Source: Gomphosphaeria aponina SAG 52.96 = DSM 107014
Lineage (GTDB): Bacteria > Cyanobacteriota > Cyanobacteriia > Cyanobacteriales > Gomphosphaeriaceae
Reading direction: 5' to 3'
NCBI GenBank assembly: GCA_016903655.1
Contig: JADQBC010000032.1
Location: 1 to 33,508 of the forward strand
DNA length: 33,508 nt
Shown piece by piece: positions 27,142 to 33,508 of this stretch. The translations under genes and the position numbers were made by a program. Positions within the stretch are counted from its first letter, which is position 1; each line of letters starts with the position of its first letter. The notes beneath the pieces are model-generated. The model did not search any database. It was not told the origin of the DNA and saw only the letters and a list, made by a program, of their open reading frames with translations.

Positions 27142-27978
27142 ATGACTAATTTTATTGTTTCGCCACAGTGGTTGTCTGAGCAGTTAAATAACCCACAAAT
27201 TATTATTGCCGACTGTCGCTTTTTGTTGAGTAACCCAGAAGCAGGCTATCAGGAATATCTTCATACTCATCTTCCTGGTGCTTATTACTTAAGTTTAGAT
27301 CAAGACTTGTCTGCACCAGTCAAGGAACATGGTGGGCGACATCCTTTGCCCGACCCAGAGTTACTTGCAGCCAAATTAGAAAACATGGGGATAGTTTCAG
27401 GGGAAACCCTAGTGGTAGCTTATGATGACTCCCGTTTTGCTTTTGCAGCCCGTCTGTGGTGGTTGCTGCGTTATTTGGGTCATACAAAAGTTGCTTTACT
27501 CGATGGGGGGTTTTCTGCTTGGAAAAACCAAGGTTATCCCACCACTGATGAGATACCAGCGCCAAAAGGGGGGAAGTTTCTACCCCAACCTCAACCAGAC
27601 TGGGTGGTGGATATTGAAACAGTGAAAACCAGGAAAGAGCTGGGTAATGTGGTATTAGTAGATTCACGGGAAAGCGATCGCTTTCTCGGCAAACAAGAAC
27701 CCATTGATCCCATTGCTGGTCATATTCCTGGTGCAGTTAATTCTCCCTGGAAACAAGTTAGTAATGATTTGGGTTTTCTGCTTCCCACCCCTACCCAAAA
27801 ACAACTCTGGGTTGAAGTAGAAGAAGCAGAAGAAATCATTGTTTATTGTGGTTCTGGAGTAACCGCCTGTGTCAATCTCTTGTCATTAGAAATAGCAGGA
27901 CTCTCCGAGAAAGTCAAACTTTATCCAGGGGGCTGGAGTGACTGGTGTTCCTATCTTACCCGTTCAACAGTAGAGTAA
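27142..27978 (+). CDS. sseA: Thiosulfate/3-mercaptopyruvate sulfurtransferase (double rhodanese)
   Basis: A 278-residue two-domain rhodanese. The first, structural domain (about 8-125) includes HLPGAYYLSLDQDLS and RHPLPDPE; the second carries DSRESDRFLG, GHIPGAVNSPW and the active loop YCGSGVTACVN with Cys236. CGSGVT loops are typical of 3-mercaptopyruvate sulfurtransferases, whereas thiosulfate-preferring enzymes have CRxGx[RT], so mercaptopyruvate is the likelier donor. It is cytoplasmic. The coupling to the RsbW-like gene is by position only. Confidence 0.92.
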   Translation: MTNFIVSPQWLSEQLNNPQIIIADCRFLLSNPEAGYQEYLHTHLPGAYYLSLDQDLSAPVKEHGGRHPLPDPELLAAKLENMGIVSGETLVVAYDDSRFAFAARLWWLLRYLGHTKVALLDGGFSAWKNQGYPTTDEIPAPKGGKFLPQPQPDWVVDIETVKTRKELGNVVLVDSRESDRFLGKQEPIDPIAGHIPGAVNSPWKQVSNDLGFLLPTPTQKQLWVEVEEAEEIIVYCGSGVTACVNLLSLEIAGLSEKVKLYPGGWSDWCSYLTRSTVE

Positions 27979-27999
27979 TTAGAGGTACATTAGATCAAG

Positions 28000-28030
28000 A
28001 AGGCACTGGAGAATAAACCCCAGTGACCTT
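28000..28030 (+). terminator. Possible terminator after the rhodanese gene
   Basis: AAGGCACTGG (28000-28009) and CCAGTGACCTT (28020-28030) pair with one bulge. The following sequence is T-rich (TTTCTTTATTCTTTATTCTT) rather than a pure T-run and starts seven bases later, so termination efficiency is uncertain. Confidence 0.45.
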
Positions 28031-28156
28031 GACTAACAATTTCTTTATTCTTTATTCTTTTATTTAGAATTGATTAACTTGAAATTGCTATAATAGTAAT
28101 TTTAAAGCTAAAAAAATAGCAGGGAATTATATCCAAATAATAGGTATTATTTTTTT

Positions 28157-28693
28157 ATGGAAAATAAGAATGAACGTAAATATTTAAGAGAACGTCTTTC
28201 TATTTTTGTTGATGGGAACAATATGTTTTATGCCCAACAAAAAAATGGCTGGTTTTTTGACCCACGTCGGGTTTTAGATTACTTTACTAAAGACCCCAAT
28301 GTCCAACTGATAAATGCCTTTTGGTACACGGGTTTAAAAGATTCTCAAGACCAACGAGGTTTTCGCGATGCTCTAATTAGTTTAGGTTATACAGTACGGA
28401 CAAAAATTCTTAAAGAATATTATGATGATAGCTCGGGTCGCTATTCCCAAAAAGCTAATTTAGATATTGAAATTGTTGTGGATATGTTTAATACTGTTGA
28501 ACAATATGACCGCGTAATTCTTTTTAGTGGGGATGGGGATTTTGAAAGAGCAATAGAACTTTTACGGTCAAAAAATACTCATATAACAGTGGTTTCAACT
28601 GAGGGAATGATTGCCAGGGAATTAAGAAATGCAACAGACCGCTATATAGATTTAAATGATATTCGCTCATCCATCGAAAAAAATGATTATTAA
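28157..28693 (+). CDS. NYN-domain (LabA/DUF88-like) protein
   Basis: A 178-residue PIN-like nuclease fold. Acidic signature residues are FVDGNN (17-22), NLDIEIVVDM (101-110, Asp103 and Asp109) and FSGDGDFERAI (123-133, Asp126 and Asp128), the expected metal-binding set for NYN domains. In Synechococcus LabA works in circadian output; others act on RNA. Whether this one cleaves RNA is unproven. The final codons (YIDLNDIRSSIEKNDY) and the stop are duplicated at 29119-29166. It ends 670 bp before leuA. Confidence 0.88.
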   Translation: MENKNERKYLRERLSIFVDGNNMFYAQQKNGWFFDPRRVLDYFTKDPNVQLINAFWYTGLKDSQDQRGFRDALISLGYTVRTKILKEYYDDSSGRYSQKANLDIEIVVDMFNTVEQYDRVILFSGDGDFERAIELLRSKNTHITVVSTEGMIARELRNATDRYIDLNDIRSSIEKNDY

Positions 28694-28714
28694 TCATTAG
28701 TCTTATGTAGTCTT

Positions 28715-28774
28715 ATGTAGGGGCGGGTTATGTAGGGGCGGGTTATGTAGGGGCGGGTTATGTAGGGGCGGGTT
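28715..28774. repeat. Four tandem 15-bp units ATGTAGGGGCGGGTT
   Basis: Units begin at 28715, 28730, 28745 and 28760. The second copy of the surrounding duplication has only one unit (29187-29201), so the array expanded, or shrank, after the duplication. The unit contains one arm of the GGGGCGGGT hairpin family; the partner arm AAAACCCGCCCC is near 28814-28826. Confidence 0.9.
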
Positions 28775-28834
28775 TAGCCAAGAGTTTTGTCTCTCCTGAT
28801 CCAAATTAAAATCAAAACCCGCCCCCCAAGGTCA

Positions 28835-28863
28835 TTGGTGTCTAAAAAAAAAAAATATATAAT
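28835..28863 (+). promoter_or_regulatory. Promoter-like sequence, duplicate copy upstream of leuA
   Basis: TTGGTG (28835-28840), 17 bp, then a perfect TATAAT (28858-28863). The second copy, nearest to leuA, is TTGGTG (29266-29271), 15 bp, TATAAT (29287-29292). The A-run between the boxes differs in length, so the two copies may differ in strength. Confidence 0.4.
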
Positions 28864-28934
28864 AGAAAAAGATAATTACTCACCAAGCGATCGCTTCTCA
28901 AGTGCCCCAAAAAATTTTGAATGGCAAAGGTAAT

Positions 28935-28980
28935 ATGAAGACTGAGACAGACCGAATTAATAATTTAATACAACTATATA
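28935..28980 (+). pseudogene. Duplicated leuA 5' fragment
   Basis: MKTETDRIN-like start (28935) matches MNTQTDRII of leuA including the preceding GGCAAAGGTAAT, then loses the frame through small indels and stops matching at 28974, where the duplication ends. It cannot encode an enzyme; any translation continues into the adjacent mobile element. Confidence 0.75.
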
Positions 28981-29118
28981 AGACCTTTTGCGAAACCGTA
29001 AAAAACCCCACCCCAACCCTCCCCTTGGTAAGGGGAGGGAGCCCTACATTCCAAGCATTTCTCCCCCCCGAGCCCGCGGGGGGGTAGGGGGGGTTAACAC
29101 TACTTTCGCAAAAGGTCT
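28981..29118 (+). mobile_element. Small non-autonomous element (AGACC/GGTCT family), 138-bp copy
   Basis: Perfect 15-bp inverted ends, AGACCTTTTGCGAAA (28981-28995) and TTTCGCAAAAGGTCT (29104-29118), with 3-bp flanks ATA (28978-28980, 29119-29121). The interior is C-rich then G-rich (CCCCACCCCAACCCTCCCC ... GGGGGGGTAGGGGGGG) and could form a strong internal fold. It equals the copy at 31056-31451 in all but one base once that copy's nested insertion is removed. No transposase; 3-bp duplications suggest mobilisation by an IS5-like or similar enzyme elsewhere. Confidence 0.92.
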
Positions 29119-29186
29119 ATAGATTTAAATGATATTCGCTCATCCATCGAAAAAAATGATTATTAATCATTAGTTTTATGTAGTCT

Positions 29187-29257
29187 TATGTAGGGGCGGG
29201 TTGAGCTTTGAGTTTTGTCTCTCCTGAGCCAAAAATTAATCAAAACCCGCCCCCCCC
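29187..29257. repeat. GGGGCGGGT inverted-repeat element, single-unit copy before leuA
   Basis: GTAGGGGCGGGTT at 29189-29201 faces AAAACCCGCCCCC near 29242-29257 across about 40 bp containing GAGTTTTGTCTCTCCTGA, the same filler as in the duplicate near 28785-28800. It is the counterpart of the expanded copy at 28715-28826. Confidence 0.6.
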
Positions 29258-29363
29258 CAAGGTCATTGGTGTCTAACAAAAAAATATATAATAGAAAAAG
29301 ATAATTACTCACCAAGCGATCGCTATCTTAGTGCCCCAAAAAATTTTGAATGGCAAAGGTAAT

Positions 29364-30968
29364 ATGAATACTCAGACAGACCGAATTATAATTTTTGATA
29401 CAACCCTCCGCGACGGAGAGCAGTCTCCTGGAGCAACTTTAAATGCAGAGGAAAAGCTAACTATTGCACGGGCGTTGGCGCGACTGGGAGTAGATATAAT
29501 TGAGGCGGGTTTCCCCTATGCCAGTGCGGGAGATTTTGCCGCAGTGCAAAAAATAGCTGAGACTATAGGGGTGGAAAATGGCCCCACTATCTGTGGTTTG
29601 GCAAGAGCAGCAAAAAATGACATTAAAGCGGCAGGGGAAGCTCTAAAACCAGCGGCAAAAGCTCGCATTCATACTTTTATCGCCACGAGTGATATTCATT
29701 TGGAATATAAACTGAAAAAAACTCGTCAGGAGGTTTTGGCAATAGTCCCAGAAATGGTAGCTTATGCGAAAACTTTTGTCGATGATGTGGAATTTTCTCC
29801 AGAAGACGCAGGAAGGAGTGACCCAGAATTTCTCTATGCAGTGTTAGAGTTGGCGATCGCCGCTGGAGCAACTACAGTAAATATCCCTGATACGGTGGGA
29901 TATACTACCCCCGCCGAGTTTGGGGCAATTATTCGGGGAATTAAGGAAAATGTCCCTAATATTGACCAAGCAATTATCTCAGTTCATGGTCACAATGACC
30001 TGGGGTTAGCCGTGGCAAATTTCCTCGAAGCTATTAAAAATGGCGCAAAACAGTTAGAATGTACTATAAATGGAATAGGAGAACGGGCAGGAAATGCAGC
30101 CTTAGAAGAATTGGTGATGGCACTCCATGTGCGTCGTCAGTATTTTAATCCCTTTTTAGGCAGACCCCCAGAGTCAACTGAACCCTTAACAAATATAGAC
30201 ACGCGGCAAATTTATAAAACATCTCGCTTAGTGTCTAACTTGACTGGGATGATGGTACAGCCCAATAAAGCCATTGTGGGGGCAAATGCTTTCGCCCATG
30301 AGTCGGGGATACATCAAGATGGAGTCCTCAAACACAAACTCACCTATGAAATTATGGACGCAGAGTCCATTGGCTTGACCAATAATCTAATTGTATTAGG
30401 GAAATTATCAGGGCGCAATGCCTTCCGTACTCGTTTGCAAGAATTAGGGTTTGAATTGTCTGAAACAGAATTAAATAAAGCATTTGTGAGATTTAAAGAC
30501 GTAGCAGACAAGAAAAAAGAAATCAGCGACTGGGACTTAGAGGCGATCGTCAATGATGAAACACAGCAAGCGCCAGAACTCTTCCGCTTAGAATTAGTAC
30601 AGGTTTCCTGTGGAGATAATGCCAAACCCACCGCTACGGTGACTTTGCGCAACCAGGAAGGGGAAGAATTAACAGACGCAGCAATTGGCACAGGGCCTGT
30701 AGATGCCATTTATAAAGCAATTAACCGAGTAGTAAATGTGCCAAACGAGTTAATTGAGTTTTCTGTGAAGTCAGTAACAGCAGGTATTGACGCAATGGGA
30801 GAAGTAACCATTCGTCTGCGCCATGAAGGGCGTATTTACGCAGGTCATGCAGCCAATACTGATATTATTGTGGCTTCTGCCAGGGCCTATGTGAGTGCGT
30901 TAAACCGTCTTTTTGCAGCCTTGCAACAGAAAGAAAAATCAGAGTGCGACTCGTTTAGGCGAAAGTAA
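29364..30968 (+). CDS. leuA: 2-isopropylmalate synthase
   Basis: A 534-residue enzyme condensing acetyl-CoA and 2-oxoisovalerate, the first step of leucine synthesis. The ATG at 29364 gives [23 protein letters not shown], the standard start; a GTG at 29331 would add 11 residues. The TIM barrel has DTTLRDGEQ (12-20), the [10 protein letters not shown] metal-binding His pair and the NGIGERAGN block, then [11 protein letters not shown]-terminal regulatory domain (about 400-520) contains the [13 protein letters not shown] and GIDAMGEV segments and would bind leucine. The upstream region is a duplicated copy with its own promoter-like boxes. No leader peptide or attenuator is seen. Confidence 0.97.
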   Translation: MNTQTDRIIIFDTTLRDGEQSPGATLNAEEKLTIARALARLGVDIIEAGFPYASAGDFAAVQKIAETIGVENGPTICGLARAAKNDIKAAGEALKPAAKARIHTFIATSDIHLEYKLKKTRQEVLAIVPEMVAYAKTFVDDVEFSPEDAGRSDPEFLYAVLELAIAAGATTVNIPDTVGYTTPAEFGAIIRGIKENVPNIDQAIISVHGHNDLGLAVANFLEAIKNGAKQLECTINGIGERAGNAALEELVMALHVRRQYFNPFLGRPPESTEPLTNIDTRQIYKTSRLVSNLTGMMVQPNKAIVGANAFAHESGIHQDGVLKHKLTYEIMDAESIGLTNNLIVLGKLSGRNAFRTRLQELGFELSETELNKAFVRFKDVADKKKEISDWDLEAIVNDETQQAPELFRLELVQVSCGDNAKPTATVTLRNQEGEELTDAAIGTGPVDAIYKAINRVVNVPNELIEFSVKSVTAGIDAMGEVTIRLRHEGRIYAGHAANTDIIVASARAYVSALNRLFAALQQKEKSECDSFRRK

Positions 30969-31055
30969 TGAGGTTACAATCTAAGCACGTATGTAAGCGC
31001 AAGGGATGAAGCTGCAAGGAAAGAAAACTGCTGGTATTGATGGGAAAAAGTCATT

Positions 31056-31451
31056 AGACCTTTTGCGAAACCGTAAAAAACCCCACCCCAACCCTCCCCT
31101 TAGTAAGGGGAGGGAGCCCTACATTCCAAGCATTTCTCCCCCCCGAGCCCGCGGGGCAGGGCTGTTTCATTTTACGTTTGCAGTTGAATAGATTATTAAA
31201 TTTAATTAGCATATTTTAAATTAAATACTTACATAACTAGAGTGTAGAAATCAATGCTTAAGGCTGTGTAGTCTTTTTAAAAGAATCGAGCAAGAATAAC
31301 GATTTTTGTTAATTTTCCCCAAATTGTTAGAAATATAAGCCTGAAACCGTTATATTTTAAGGGTTTTAAAAAGCCTTAAATTTTTAAATGAAACAGCCCT
31401 GCGAGCCCGCGGGGGGGTAGGGGGGGTTAACACTACTTTCGCAAAAGGTCT
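31056..31451 (+). mobile_element. Small non-autonomous element (AGACC/GGTCT family), 138-bp copy interrupted by a second element
   Basis: Ends AGACCTTTTGCGAAA (31056-31070) and TTTCGCAAAAGGTCT (31437-31451) are perfect; flanks are ATT (31053-31055, 31452-31454). Parts 31056-31156 (101 bp) and 31415-31451 (37 bp) sum to 138 bp, identical in length to the copy at 28981 and differing by one base. The insertion occupies the group II intron relic in the middle of a Leu codon. Confidence 0.92.
31157..31401 (+). mobile_element. Nested 245-bp non-autonomous element with 13-bp target duplication
   Basis: Perfect 16-bp inverted ends, CAGGGCTGTTTCATTT (31157-31172) and its complement (31386-31401), enclose AT-rich sequence with no coding frame. 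CGAGCCCGCGGGG occurs on both sides (31144-31156, 31402-31414), a 13-bp target duplication confirmed by the uninterrupted sister element. Duplications of 10-13 bp are typical of several IS4-family groups, so the driver may be an IS4-like transposase elsewhere. Confidence 0.9.
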
Positions 31452-31463
31452 ATTAAGTCCAAA

Positions 31464-31630
31464 TATAATCGCTTTTAATATCCCATTATCTCCCCATATT
31501 ATGAGAGGGAGAGTGGCGCTAAAGCGCAACTACGAACTTTTTCTTTATATAATCGCTTTTAATATCCCATTATCTCCCCATATTATGAGAGGGAGAGTGG
31601 CGCTAAAGCGCAACTACGAACTTTTTCTTT
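31464..31630 (-). repeat. Two tandem 84-bp units derived from the methyltransferase 3' end
   Basis: Units start at 31464 and 31548 (TATAATCGCTTTTAATATCC) and agree throughout, each ending in the GGCGCTAAAGCGCAACTACG palindromic unit and CTTTTTCTTT. CGCTTTTAATATCCCATTAT also occurs at 31751-31770, where its complement encodes the last codons and stop of the methyltransferase. So the gene's 3' end plus a palindromic unit has been serially copied outward. Confidence 0.88.
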
Positions 31631-31734
31631 GCTCATAGTTGCGCAAAGAGCGCTCTTTCAAGATTTATATGAGAGGGAGAGTGGCGCTAAAGCGCAACTA
31701 CGAGCTTTTTTTGTTCGTAGTTGCGCTTTAGCGC
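31513..31734. repeat. Cluster of GCGCTAAAGCGC palindromic units
   Basis: Direct copies of GCGCTAAAGCGCAACTACGA lie at about 31516-31535, 31600-31619 and 31684-31703, and a perfect inverted copy at 31715-31734. The last two form a 20-bp perfect stem with an 11-base loop just downstream of the methyltransferase stop. A degenerate copy sits near 31636-31658. The stem could act as a transcript-end structure for the methyltransferase mRNA, although in that direction an A-run rather than a clear U-run follows. Confidence 0.85.
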
Positions 31735-31755
31735 AATCTTCATTTATTCCCGCTT

Positions 31756-33508
31756 TTAATATCCCATTATATCCCACGCGGCTAATACTAATTTTTGGGT
31801 TCGATATTCTCCATATTTTTTTATCTCATTATTTTTTAACACCCTAAAGGTTTCGCTGGGAAACTCTTCCCCATAAACTTCAGCAGGAGCTAATATATAA
31901 CGTAAATCGTCACGTGTTAACCCATATAGTTTGGCGTATTTTGCGTCTAATTCTGCCCTTAATATAGCTCTTCTCTGTTCATTCCATAAAAAAGGCTCCC
32001 CTTCATATCCCATATCTTCCGCAAAGGGTTTCATATCATAGGCGGTGTAAACCAATTCTAAGACTCGACTGCTGATATATTCGATGTCTTCTTTACTGTA
32101 CCAGTCTGGGGGAATGATGGGGAGTTGTTTGACGATGAAAAAGTTTAAATTTCCCCCGCTTGCTTTTTGTTTAGCTACATAATCAAGAATTAATGAGTTA
32201 AAGTTAGCTAATAAACAACATATTTGCTTAACAGGTTTATCAGAAAAAATCAATGGCATAGAATTACCTACACCATATCGAGGAATAATAGTAAATCTTA
32301 CACTTCTTGAATCTGCAACTGCACTAATAGCATTACGAAAGCCTAACAACCATTGATATTTCCAAAAATCAGGGATTTTTTTATTAATTTCTTGTTGCTC
32401 TACCCAATATCGAGGTAACACGAAATCATTAGGATTAGTTAATTGTTTTAAAGTTAATTCATTTGTTTTAGGCTTAGTACCAAAGATTTTTGATTCTTCT
32501 ATTCCTTCAAAAGTAGATGCACGATGATTATAAATATGTGTTAATTTTGATTCATATAAAGGTAAATATTTATGTTGAGCATTTGTAAAAATATTTTCTA
32601 CCATTTCATATTTATTTTCTGTTAACTCTTTTTGTGTTTTAAATAAGTTATTATCATTAGTCATATTAAACAAACCTTGCATAAAAGAAATACCCCAATG
32701 GTTAATATTTACAGACTCATTAATTAAAATAGGGACTTTTTCATAAATTTTTAAAATTAATTGAGCATCTATGCTAGATAAAAATATCGGTAAATTTTGT
32801 GTATTAGGATTAACAGACTTAATTTGACCAGTATTTAAACTATAGACTCTTAAATCATCTTTTAAATGATTAAGATTCCATAATTGAGAAGCTAAATAAA
32901 TTTTCTTACTATGTGAATTAGAAATAGTAATTAATGAAAAAGAAAATGTACTTTCAACTTGTTTAAAAATATATCCTCTATTTGTAATATCATAAAAACT
33001 ATCTATAGAATTACTTGCTACTAAATCTTGGATAAAAAATTTAGTAGTATCATCAGTAGCGATACCAGTAGGCACAATAACACCCGCTCGCCCATTACTA
33101 TTAATAATATTCCGCACAGTTTCTGCAAACACAGCATAAGTGTTAATTTTGCCTTTAGCTGTTAAAGGAAAACGCCCTGACTCACGGATAAATTTATTTT
33201 GTGCATCAGCAAAATGTTTAGCATCCTCAAACTCTTGTAATAAGTCAGGGTTAGTCTCAGCCAATTTGTTAATTAATTTTGTGCGAGCAGCTTTATTTTT
33301 AGCCTTAGCTATACCTTCATCTAAAGAAGCAAAAAACTCTTTTTCTGCTATTTGTAATAACTCCCAGGGTGGATTACCCAAAACACAATCAAAACCCGCT
33401 CGTAGTTGCGCTTGAGCGCCAACTTCCCCCTCTGCAAAAACCTCTGGAAACTCCAAACACCAATGAAAAAAGCCCTTTTCCTGTGCCAATTTATTCGCCG
33501 CATCCACC
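31756..33508 (-). CDS. Large N6-adenine DNA methyltransferase / Eco57I-type restriction-modification protein, C-terminal part
   Basis: At least 584 residues; the frame is open to the window edge, so the N-terminus is missing. Near the visible start is FHWCLEFPEVF, then the catalytic FDCVLGNPPWELLQ (motif IV, NPPW) of N6-adenine methyltransferases. HFADAQNKFIRESGRFPLTAKGKINTYAVFAE, GVIVPTGIATDDTTKFFIQDL and the C-terminal LDAKYAKLYGLTRDDLRYIL ... GEYRTQKLVLAAWD match long single-chain Eco57I-like enzymes, some in defence loci. The middle (about 200-450) is the likely target-recognition part. EVGAQAQLRA just before the NPPW block is encoded by a palindromic repeat inserted in frame. Whether an endonuclease domain is attached lies outside the window. 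Confidence 0.85.
   Translation of the reverse strand, partial: VDAANKLAQEKGFFHWCLEFPEVFAEGEVGAQAQLRAGFDCVLGNPPWELLQIAEKEFFASLDEGIAKAKNKAARTKLINKLAETNPDLLQEFEDAKHFADAQNKFIRESGRFPLTAKGKINTYAVFAETVRNIINSNGRAGVIVPTGIATDDTTKFFIQDLVASNSIDSFYDITNRGYIFKQVESTFSFSLITISNSHSKKIYLASQLWNLNHLKDDLRVYSLNTGQIKSVNPNTQNLPIFLSSIDAQLILKIYEKVPILINESVNINHWGISFMQGLFNMTNDNNLFKTQKELTENKYEMVENIFTNAQHKYLPLYESKLTHIYNHRASTFEGIEESKIFGTKPKTNELTLKQLTNPNDFVLPRYWVEQQEINKKIPDFWKYQWLLGFRNAISAVADSRSVRFTIIPRYGVGNSMPLIFSDKPVKQICCLLANFNSLILDYVAKQKASGGNLNFFIVKQLPIIPPDWYSKEDIEYISSRVLELVYTAYDMKPFAEDMGYEGEPFLWNEQRRAILRAELDAKYAKLYGLTRDDLRYILAPAEVYGEEFPSETFRVLKNNEIKKYGEYRTQKLVLAAWDIMGY
33398..33420 (-). repeat. Palindromic unit inside the methyltransferase coding sequence
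   Basis: On the minus strand GGCGCTCAAGCGCAACTACG matches the intergenic unit GGCGCTAAAGCGCAACTACG with a single difference. It is translated in frame as GAQAQLR, ahead of FDCVLGNPPW. The length keeps the frame open and the residues sit on the N-terminal side of the catalytic motif. Confidence 0.8.

Larger units (their letters stand above)
28643..29404. repeat. Direct duplication from the NYN gene 3' end to the leuA 5' end
   Basis: Unit 1 is 28643-28974 (332 bp); unit 2 is 28975-28980 continued at 29122-29404 (289 bp). Both run from TATATAGATTTAAATG in the NYN gene, through its stop, the GGGGCGGGT element, a promoter-like region and the leuA start, to ATACAAC. They differ at scattered positions and by the 15-bp tandem expansion present only in unit 1. 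The element at 28981-29118 sits six bases past the junction. The order shows a tandem duplication, later split by the element. Confidence 0.88.
31006..31463 (+). pseudogene. Relic of a group II intron reverse transcriptase
   Basis: Reading 31006-31055 and continuing at 31455 after removing the inserted element gives KLQGKKTAGIDGKKSLSP, the N-terminal GKKTAGIDG(V/K) motif common in group II intron-encoded reverse transcriptases. Only about 18 residues survive: an in-frame stop lies just upstream, and the methyltransferase-tail repeat array begins at 31464. No intron RNA domains are apparent. Confidence 0.6.

Noticed and set aside
28902..29087. 61-residue frame starting like leuA
   Set aside because: It is the broken leuA 5' duplicate running into a mobile element.
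31070..31191. Frame rich in Pro and Arg in the second 138-bp element
   Set aside because: The bulk is mobile-element sequence; only the first residues (intron relic) have coding origin.
31464..31630. 84-bp direct repeats considered as CRISPR or origin iterons
   Set aside because: Only two full units, identical throughout, derived from a gene end and a palindromic element.
31629..31847. 72-residue plus-strand frame
   Set aside because: It consists of translated palindromic units and the antisense of the methyltransferase 3' end.

Overview
The window is cyanobacterial chromosome. Evidence: about twenty HIP1 palindromes (GCGATCGC), low GC content with long AT-rich spacers, and lineage-typical genes (CRR7-type NDH-1 factor, DUF4079 protein, CrtO-type carotene ketolase, LabA-like NYN protein, SpoIIE-type response regulator). 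Dispersed hairpins, small non-autonomous mobile elements, and TnpB-transposon and group II intron relics fit a repeat-rich cyanobacterial genome. I cannot name the genus.

Layout. 1-300: a long inverted repeat and a doubtful coding remnant. 0.5-5.6 kb: a LysR regulator divergent from a secreted protein, then a peroxiredoxin, a DUF4079 membrane protein, an EamA transporter and an alpha/beta hydrolase. 5.65-9.4 kb (minus): a secreted protein translationally coupled to the helicase PcrA, whose 3' end is copied several times downstream. 9.7-11.3 kb: small secreted proteins and CRR7. 11.35-14.7 kb (plus): SelO, a LID-less adenylate kinase and a GpgS-like GT81 glycosyltransferase. 14.75-14.9 kb: the right end (omega-RNA part) of a TnpB transposon without tnpB. 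14.9-20.6 kb (minus): ExoD, S-adenosylhomocysteine hydrolase, RimK with its retropepsin-like partner, and a GH13_18 sugar phosphorylase. 20.9-25 kb: a small coiled-coil protein, then crtO, a saccharopine-dehydrogenase-like gene and an MscS channel in one minus-strand operon. 25.1-28 kb: a partner-switching module (STAS, REC-PP2C, RsbW-like kinase) followed by a rhodanese. 28.1-31 kb: an NYN nuclease-like gene, a duplicated promoter region and leuA. 31-31.75 kb: intron relic, nested mobile elements and a repeat array. 31.75 kb to the end (minus): C-terminal part of a large N6-adenine DNA methyltransferase running off the window.

Functional links. GpgS plus the GH13_18 phosphorylase suggest synthesis and turnover of the compatible solute glucosylglycerate. 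The STAS, REC-PP2C and RsbW-like genes form a complete signalling switch. RimK and RimB form a ribosomal-protein-S6 glutamylation pair.

The most unusual content is the repeat biology. Three genes (pcrA, the NYN gene and the methyltransferase) have had their 3' ends copied into the downstream spacer. A family of small elements with termini AGACC/GGTCT makes 3-bp target duplications; one copy interrupts a pcrA-tail repeat and another, itself interrupted by a second element with a 13-bp target duplication, sits in an intron relic. A GCGCTAAAGCGC hairpin family, abundant at both window ends, has one copy in frame inside the methyltransferase gene.
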